From Limonium bicolor (lineage: Eukaryota > Streptophyta > Magnoliopsida > Caryophyllales > Plumbaginaceae), in assembly GCA_023374045.1 (NCBI GenBank), contig CM041776.1, positions 46,134,171-46,198,170 on the forward strand: DNA of 64,000 nt, given 5' to 3'. Every line of letters starts with the position of its first letter. Position 1 is the stretch's first letter. The notes below the pieces were generated by a model. That model saw nothing but the letters and a program-made list of their open reading frames with translations. It did not search any database and was not told the origin of the DNA. Positions 56,880-64,000 of this stretch are shown here, one piece after another. Both the position numbers and the translations under genes were made by a program.

Positions 56880-59330
56880 AAGAAAAATAAACAGAAACAG
56901 ATGGCTCCTCAAAAGAACAGAAAACAATGTATCAGTTTACACCTCCTGTTTCAGTACATTTCCTGTAAACAAACCGTCATGTTTTAGGTCTGTTTCGAGA
57001 TTTGAAGACCTGACCACACACTTAACTAGTCGGGAAATCAATTGAGGGAAAGTTTCAAAGAAAAAAAAAAAAAACAGCTAGGTGAATAACAGAAGAGAAT
57101 CAAGGGGAATATCAGTTTCTGTTGTTTCAGTTTCCTAGCCTTGTCTGAGAAGTGAGGTTCTGTAAAGAAAAAATCGTGTTTCAGTGAAAATAACAGTAAC
57201 GCGTTGGATTTGTTCAGGGGTTTCTGATAAATCTGATGCATTATTAACGCACTTAACTAAGTCATGCACACCTTGGGAAAACTAGAATCAGACTTAGAGA
57301 ACAGAAGAGGAAAAGACATCTGTTCCATGTTTCAGATTTTTGAGATTCCTTGTTCAGTAAGCTTGAGTTCAGTAGATTTAACTTAGTGTCTCAAGTTGCT
57401 TGAGAGTTAAGATTGTCTCGAGACATTAACTAAACAGCTAAGGTTTCAGGGAGGAAGTTGTAAGTCAGTCTAGAAAAGAAACAGAAGTAAACAAACAAAA
57501 GTAAGGTGAGAATTAATTATCAGTTTCTGTTAGTTTGCAGGTTCTGAAACCTTACGTGCTGCTGTGTATTAATTCCCTGGGGTAACATAGAAGCTGTAGT
57601 AACTTAATGACAGATCTAAGGGATTACTAAAACGTGAGTTTAATAGGATTGTCTGGGAAGTTGAGCAAGTTGGGAAAAAAAAAACCGATGCGTGAACAAA
57701 ACTGAAATGTAACAGGAGAGGGAAAAGATATCAGTTTCAGTTTGTGGGTTCTATATCAAGAGTTTTCAGGAATCGATTTTTCAGGTTGGTGTTTCGGGTT
57801 CTGAAATTCCTTTTCTGGGTGCTTGAGTACTAAGCTGGGTGAGTGTTTTATTGGGGTGATTTTGAGTTTACAACGTTACTAACACTTATAGCTAGATGGG
57901 TAATCAAGTGAGGAAGAATTAAAATCTGAAGTAAGAATAAACAGAAGGAAGACAAGGGAGTATATCAGTTGCTTTCCTAAACGTGCAGTTGCTCTTCCTG
58001 TTCAGTATATGGGATACAGCAGTGACTTAACAGAGCTGTCTTCAGGTTGTTTGGAGTTGGAAACAAAATTAAAACACTGAATTAAGTAAGTAGATGCTTA
58101 GGGAATGAGTTAAATGACAGACATAGGAGCAAACAGAGAGAAATCAATAAGAGTTTATCAGTTGTATCAGTTCTGTCTAGTGCCAGTTGAGGTTTCAGTT
58201 TCCTCGATTCACTTTGGGACATCTCAATATTCTATCTAAATGCTTGGGTCTATCTTAGATGTTAAAACCTGGAGAACACACAGGGATAACTGGGTAAGAA
58301 ATTTGGGCGAGAATTAAAAGAAACTCAGGAACAAAGAGAAGGAAACAGAATATAGAAGTGCAAGTTTTGTGTGCTGTGTTTTCAGTTTTGTGTGGACTGC
58401 TGTTTTCTCTGTAACTTACCACAGCAGTTCTTTGGGTTCTCAATGGTTTAATTCGTGCCATATTAAAACACATAACAAGGAAGCCAAACATCTTGGGAGA
58501 GGTGAAAGGCAGATTACAGAACAGAAAAAAAAACAGTATCATAACTGCAGTTTTGTGAGAATTTCCTTGTTTCAGTATAAGCAAACTTCAGAGAGTGTAA
58601 CCGTGCCACCTGGGGTGTGTTGGAGTTAAAAACTGGATAAACTACCTAAGTAAATGAGTAAGCAAGCTGAATAAACAGGAAACAGATTCGTGAGCAAGGA
58701 AAGGGGTGAAATGAAGCATATCAGATCTTGGTTTCAGTCCTCCAGTTTTCTGTCTTCTGTAGAACCAGTTCTCAGAGTTATTAACAGCCTTATTTTGAGT
58801 TTTTGAAAGTAAAGCCTCCCTAATGCACTCATCTAGTTGGGTGAAAGTCTTGGGTGGGATTAGGAACAGGTCGAGGAACTAAAAGAAGAGTGGAAGAAGA
58901 GATATACAAATTGTGCCTTTCAGTTTTTCTGAAAACTGTCGGTTCTGTATAACTTGGCATAGAGGGGATTGATGGGGTTGTAGTGAACTGCTAATGAATC
59001 TAAAATACCCCTAATATACCTAAGTAGTTTGTAGATATTGTAGAGAGAATGAATGAAACAGCAGTTGAACTAAACCGAAACAAGAATCAAGAAGTAATAT
59101 GTAAGTTATGTTTTCAGTTTCGGTAAAGCTGTACCTTCTGTATAACTGTTGTTCATGGGTGGTATGAGGGTGATGACAGATTGGTAGTAAACCCAAAACC
59201 CTCTAATACATCGAGCTAAATTTACAAGACAACTTGGGAAATCTAGACACCCTTAGATACATTAAAAGTGTTATAATATAAGGATATGTACAAGAACCTT
59301 ATTTCGGTTTTGGAACGCTTAAGCTTCTGT
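56880..59330. repeat. Diverged ~200-bp repeats in E3 LTR copy 2
   Basis: Counterpart of 49040-51540, with the single form of the 66-bp segment (near 57785-57850). Confidence 0.5.
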
Positions 59331-60268
59331 ACAAAGGAGTTCTAGAAATAATTGAGGAGTGTTATTGTGTAAATAACAAGCTTAAAACATAGCTACTTAG
59401 CCAGGAAAAAAAAAATACACCCTAGACAAGTTCAATCCATCTTAGGAAAACTTGTTACCTTGAATACTCTAATACGTAGCTAGAGAATAGACTTAGTTAA
59501 CGTGTGAAATGACTATGTAAATGCCCTAGGAGTAACATAAAGTATAACACGTGGGAAGTCCTAAGGGTTAATAAAGGTTGAACTTTCAACGAAGATTTAT
59601 CTAGGAATAACACCCGTTAACAATTTAATAATTTCGGGGAGTGTCACAAAGGTTGTCACATGAAATCATAAACTGACACATTGTTTGTAATTAACGCTAG
59701 GGCCGTAGCGAACTCCGACCAGGACTCCGTGTGTGAGACTACTTGCTTCTAAATCAGGTATGGACATGTGTGGTTCGTATGTTGCCGTGTTACACGGCTT
59801 GTTTGCTTTGTGTGCTGTGTGCTTTGTGTGAAAATGACATAAGATCAAAGCATGAAATTGGCTTGCTTGTTTAGCATGTTGTATGATTTCTATATCATTG
59901 TTGCATATATCATTGCGCGCACACAGTAGTTTAGTCCCTTTCGCGTTACGGAACTTTGAGATGAGACTCAACGAACTATGTAAACAAAGAAACTTCATAA
60001 AGGGAAACTATACGAGAACTACTACGAATTATGAAAATAAAGAAAACTCAATAAGGGGAACTCCTCTCTAAACCATTGAGGACTACCATGACACCCACTA
60101 TGGTGTCTATTCATTAATCATAATGAAGAGCAAGTCTCCTTGGTGAGACATGACGAACCACGTAGACAAAACAAAAGAACTATACAAAGAGAAAACCCCT
60201 CTTGACTATAGAGGACCCCTAAAGACACCCACTATGGTGTCGAGTTATCAAAGATGATGATAAACCAG

Positions 60269-60975
60269 TAACATTGAGAATGAATAGGGAGACGGACCCT
60301 TTGTATCCGGGGTAAAGACCATAACATTGAGAATGAATAGGGAGACGGACCCTTTGAATCCGGAGCAAAGGCTAGTAACATTGAGAAGGAATAGGGAGAC
60401 GGACCCTTTGAATCCGGAGCAAAGGCTAGTAACATTGAGAATGAATAGGGAGACGGACCCTTTGAATCCGGAGCAAAGGCTAGTAACATTGAGAATGAAT
60501 AGGGAGACGGACCCTTTGAATCCGGAGCAAAGGCTAGTAACATTGAGAATGAATAGGGAGACGGACCCTTTGAATCCGGAGCAAAGGCTAGAACATTGAG
60601 AATGAATAGGGAGGACCCTTTGAATCCGGAGCAAAGGCTAGTAACATTGAGAATGAATAGGGAGACGGACCCTTTGAATCCGGAGCAAAGGCTAGTAACA
60701 TTGAGAATGAATAGGGAGACGGACCCTTTGAATCCGGAGCAAAGGCTAGTAACATGAGAATGAATAGGGAGACGGACCCTTTGAATCCGGAGCAAAGGCT
60801 AGTAACATTGAGAATGATAGGGAGACGGACCCTTTGTATCCGGGGTAAAGACCATAAATTGAGAAGGAATAGGGAGACGGACCCTTGAATCTGGAGCAGA
60901 GGCTAGTAACATGGAAAAAGGAATAGGGAGACGGACCCTTGGTATCCGGGCAATGGCCAGTAACATTTAAAAACA
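60269..60975. repeat. 54-bp minisatellite in E3 LTR copy 2, about 13 units
   Basis: Same unit and order as 52495-53200, with several single-base or short deletions (gagaacattg, agggaggaccc). Confidence 0.95.
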
Positions 60976-62046
60976 TTAGAGAGAGAAAGAGCTATCCGGG
61001 AGTGGAGGATTAGCTATGGACAAGATGTACTCCAAATTGTGGTGATAAGAGAATTTACAAATAACCCTTAAAGAAACAAGGAATGAATAGCACCTACATA
61101 ACAAAGTCTCGGGATCTAATCTATACCCCTGACTCGGTGCCAGAGAATAGAGGAAAACATGTGTAATGAGACCAAGCAAATAAGAAAATTCACAAATGTG
61201 ATTCTTTAAGAAACAAGAAAAGATTGGCACCAATATGATATGGTCACGGGATCTAAACTATATCCCCAGACCTGGTGCAAGGAAAAGAAAAAGAAAATAC
61301 ACATCATGGGAACAAGAGAAAAGAAATGAAAACACACAACGCTCGAACGATCCCCTAGTGAGGATCATTGGTAAACATACCTATGCACATGTCTGATGAC
61401 TTACATGATTGTTGTTGCTATATTAGCAGCTTGTTGTGCTTGGATGCGTTTTGATGGGCTATGATGCCAGCTTGATATGCTTGGATGTTTGTTGATGTTG
61501 CTATGCTACCTTGAAGTGTGTTTGATATTATGATGTAATGTGATGTGCTTTACTGCTTTAATATAGCATGTAAAATGACTTAATAATATTCGACCAAGTA
61601 GTCGTGTGGCCCGGTAACATGCGGGCTTCACACGTTCATACTCGGCATAGTTTGCTGAGTCCTTTATTTTTACAGGTAATCATCTGGATCATGACGGAGT
61701 GTAGGTGAAGGACTATCATGGGGGTAGTCCACTATGGCAAGACTTTCAGTAGTATGCTTTTAATGTATGGGTTGTACTTCCAGTCTATGTCATTGGATTA
61801 AGAACTTATGTTGTAGACTCTCGGTACTCGGTTTGTATCTTTTATGTTGTATCTGGACTTCGTTAAGTTGGACTTCCGGTCATTCAGACCGTAACTTGGT
61901 GTTAGTAAGGTGGTCTGTCAACCACGTGGGTGGTTGGCGTCTGTAGCACCCGAATAGAGTAGGAGCCGCTGCGTAGATATCTCATGTCACCTTTAGGCGC
62001 GTTGTTTAATTGTGGTAAGTTATTCGGGGGTGTTACAGAAAGAAAG

Positions 62047-62058
62047 TGGTATCAGAGC
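62047..62058 (+). promoter_or_regulatory. Primer binding site, tRNA-iMet type (E3 copy 2)
   Basis: TGGTATCAGAGC, nine bases after tgttaca because of the extra gaaa. Confidence 0.93.
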
Positions 62059-62314
62059 GTAGTTTGCGCTCTGATGACTGGAACAAGAGAGTACCGTACC
62101 GAGTATAGGAAAACCTAAATTTGAGAAACGGGGTTACGGGTTAGTTTGTGAGGCTCGTTAGTTAGGGTCCATTTCAATCCGTAGGAAAACGCTGGAGAGG
62201 TAGAAAGCCTTCTCACACTCGGGAAAACCCGATCTGGCGTTTACACAATGGCATATAATCAATCCGGTAAGAAAAACTAGATACCTCTATCTTGTCATCG
62301 ATGTTCGGCTTAGT

Positions 62315-62350
62315 AGGGTACGAGGGCGTACCCCTCTTTTAAGGGGGGTA
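62315..62350 (+). promoter_or_regulatory. Stem-loop with internal polypurine tract (E3 copy 2)
   Basis: gggtacgagggcgtacccct followed by cttttaaggggggta. Confidence 0.6.
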
Positions 62351-62753
62351 AGCGTTTGGTTTTGGACGTTTTTGCTAGTGTCACTGTGTTGTATCCCACA
62401 ACCACATGTTGATGGTTGATGGACTTGTGTATGAGAATGATAAGAACGTTGATGTACGCTTTGTATGAATGAATGTGTGTGTGCCATGGTTTGCACTCTA
62501 GCATGTTGTATGCTCTGAATGAATGAATATTGCGTGTCTTGGCCTGCACTTTAGCATGTGATGCACATTGCTAACATCTTGGGTTACCATAATAACTCGT
62601 GTGAAGCCACTGATGTGGCATGGTGCTTAGAAGCACTGAGAATTTTAATTATGAACTTAAGCCTTTGTGTATCGTGAATAAAAGCGGTACTAGATCCCTA
62701 AGATTACTAGGGGTAGAAAATATAAGTTAAGGAAGTGAGACTTCGGGACGAAG

Positions 62754-62773
62754 TCTCTTTAAGGGGGGTAAGC
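62754..62773 (+). promoter_or_regulatory. Polypurine tract (E3 copy 2)
   Basis: tctctttaaggggggtaagc before LTR copy 3. Confidence 0.85.
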
Positions 62774-64000
62774 TGAAATACCCCTAAATATTAAACGTAT
62801 AAATCATAACCCGTTTTATAGTATGGACATAAAATAACGTACAAACAATTAATCTAGTATATACTATATTTATATATATAATATATATATCTTATAATAT
62901 ATATATATAATATATAGATATATTATATGTGCGAACACGAAAGAACATATGCGTAACGTTACGTTACGAAATTATGACGTTGTAAATAAGTGACAAGGTC
63001 GTCACCTAACTTCGTAACCAAAGAAAATAATAATAATAATATAATAACACACAAAGTAATATATAGTCACATATATGTAAGTACACATATATAACTTATT
63101 CAAATAAAAGAAAGAAAAAAAAGGGAGCAAAGACGCTCCCGTTGAGGCTCAAACCCGAGACCTCTGGTATGCCTTATAAAGGTTGTAACCGGTTGAGCTA
63201 TGCTCAAATTCAGTAATACATGCCAACGAATTAACACTAGTACTATGACTACTAAGTAAATACAATTAAAACAGAAGCAAACAAGCCTCTGTAATGTCGA
63301 ATTCCTTCTCCTCCTATCATGTATACCCGTTACTTATTGTGATCAGTACTCGCCCCAACTCGAACAGAATGTTTCCTCAGCCATAGATCAATCACGTGGC
63401 TCTTTGCTCCTGTACAAGCACTAATGGATTCCCGATGCAACAGACGCATGCGGCCTCCTGCTGCTGCTGAGCGAATTCACAAACTTCCACACCAAATTGC
63501 TAACTCTCAGGTAGTGGCCACCAGGACCTTTCTTCCCTAAGTACAAGTGAGCTCCCGGGACTGATAAACTACTCAGATTATCCATCCTTATACACATACG
63601 CCTTGAGCTGCTAATGTCCGAAAATTTGTGCCAAAAACCAGAAGCAATCCACTTCAGATTCTGTTGTTGGCAACACCACTCACCAATACTGACCTGGGGA
63701 CATTCTCGTTTTCAGTAAAAGCTAACCAGAACAACGCCATGCATTCAAAGTTTACTTCTGTTTCCAACCTCCACGCATCAGAGGCTATGCCTTTTTCAAC
63801 CTACCACAAGCATTTCATTGGGACTTTAGCCCACTATCAATTAATCAATTCCCGCACACAGTCCTCCTTGCCTTGTGCAATCTGAATAACTCTCCTCCTC
63901 AGTCATTTCTAACTCCACGCTTGCATACTCACGCAAGTAGCCACTCAGGAGTTCCCTGCTATCCTTTGTTTTCCTCTGTCATACGAGAAGGTAAGCCAAG
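62774..64000 (+). mobile_element. E3 LTR copy 3 (cut by window end)
   Basis: The first 1.2 kb of a third LTR, matching copy 2 and including the segment deleted from copy 1. Confidence 0.87.
63124..63206 (-). repeat. tRNA-like (SINE-type) sequence in E3 LTR copy 3
   Basis: Counterpart of 55311-55391, with the same A and B boxes. It was therefore present before the E3 copies arose. Confidence 0.6.

Larger units (their letters stand above)
55004..62037 (+). mobile_element. E3 LTR copy 2 (7.03 kb, complete)
   Basis: TG...CA ends, with PPT on the left and PBS on the right. It is nearly identical to copy 1 over their shared length. That this segment, not the 730-bp one, is the LTR follows from the PBS lying at its right edge and the PPT at its left edge. 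No gene was found. ORFs such as 55815-56216 are repeated in every copy and unrecognised. Confidence 0.87.
62038..62773 (+). mobile_element. E3 internal region 2 (736 bp, non-coding)
   Basis: Nearly identical to internal region 1. It has a 4-bp gaaa duplication before the PBS. Confidence 0.85.

Noticed and set aside
47928..64000. Segmental duplication of host genes in tandem
   Set aside because: Each unit boundary carries a tRNA-iMet PBS and a PPT beside TG...CA ends, which identifies LTR retrotransposon structure.

Overview
This window is repeat-rich nuclear DNA of a flowering plant. The evidence is a tandem array of plant-type 5S rRNA genes, Ty3/gypsy chromovirus retrotransposons with an initiator-Met-tRNA primer site, and a CACTA (En/Spm-type) DNA transposon. 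No ordinary single-copy host gene was found. The species cannot be named from the sequence.

Layout: (1) 1-9730, element E0, plus strand. It is a non-coding long-LTR retrotransposon: end of the 5' LTR, 4.7 kb internal region without pol, and a 3' LTR cut off at 9730. (2) 9731-24230, element E1, minus strand. It is a Tekay/Del-like chromovirus with 4.0-kb LTRs, PBS, gag, protease, RT, RNase H, integrase, chromodomain and PPT. Between gag and protease it carries an extra ORF (17666-18422) that reads as an AlkB-type Fe(II)/2-oxoglutarate dioxygenase, and three GT-AG intron-like segments interrupt the gag-AlkB part. (3) 24231-30208, element E2, minus strand. It is the 5' LTR and a piece of the internal region of a relative of E0, inserted in 5S spacer DNA. 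(4) 30209-36922 and 43747-47927, a 5S rDNA array on the minus strand with a basic unit near 347 bp. Eight units (seven full, one truncated) form a 2.68-kb higher-order repeat. (5) 36923-43746, a CACTA transposon with a Tnp2-type transposase and a second spliced gene. It interrupts one 5S gene, and its 3' terminus is lost. (6) 47928-64000, element E3, plus strand: LTR, internal, LTR, internal and partial LTR in tandem. The LTRs are about 6.3-7.0 kb, while the internal region is only 0.73 kb and non-coding.

How the parts relate: E1 is the only element here with the enzymes for retrotransposition. E0, E2 and E3 keep only cis signals (PBS, PPT, LTR ends) or part of them. E0, E1 and E3 share a stem-loop with an internal polypurine tract, which suggests E0 and E3 may depend on an E1-like autonomous partner. 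Several elements sit directly in 5S spacer or gene sequence.

The best candidate for an undescribed system is the AlkB-like ORF inside E1, together with the predicted spliced gag. A caution applies to every reading-frame statement: single-base deletions are scattered through coding and non-coding repeats alike, including 5S genes, so many frameshifts may be consensus errors in the assembly rather than biology.
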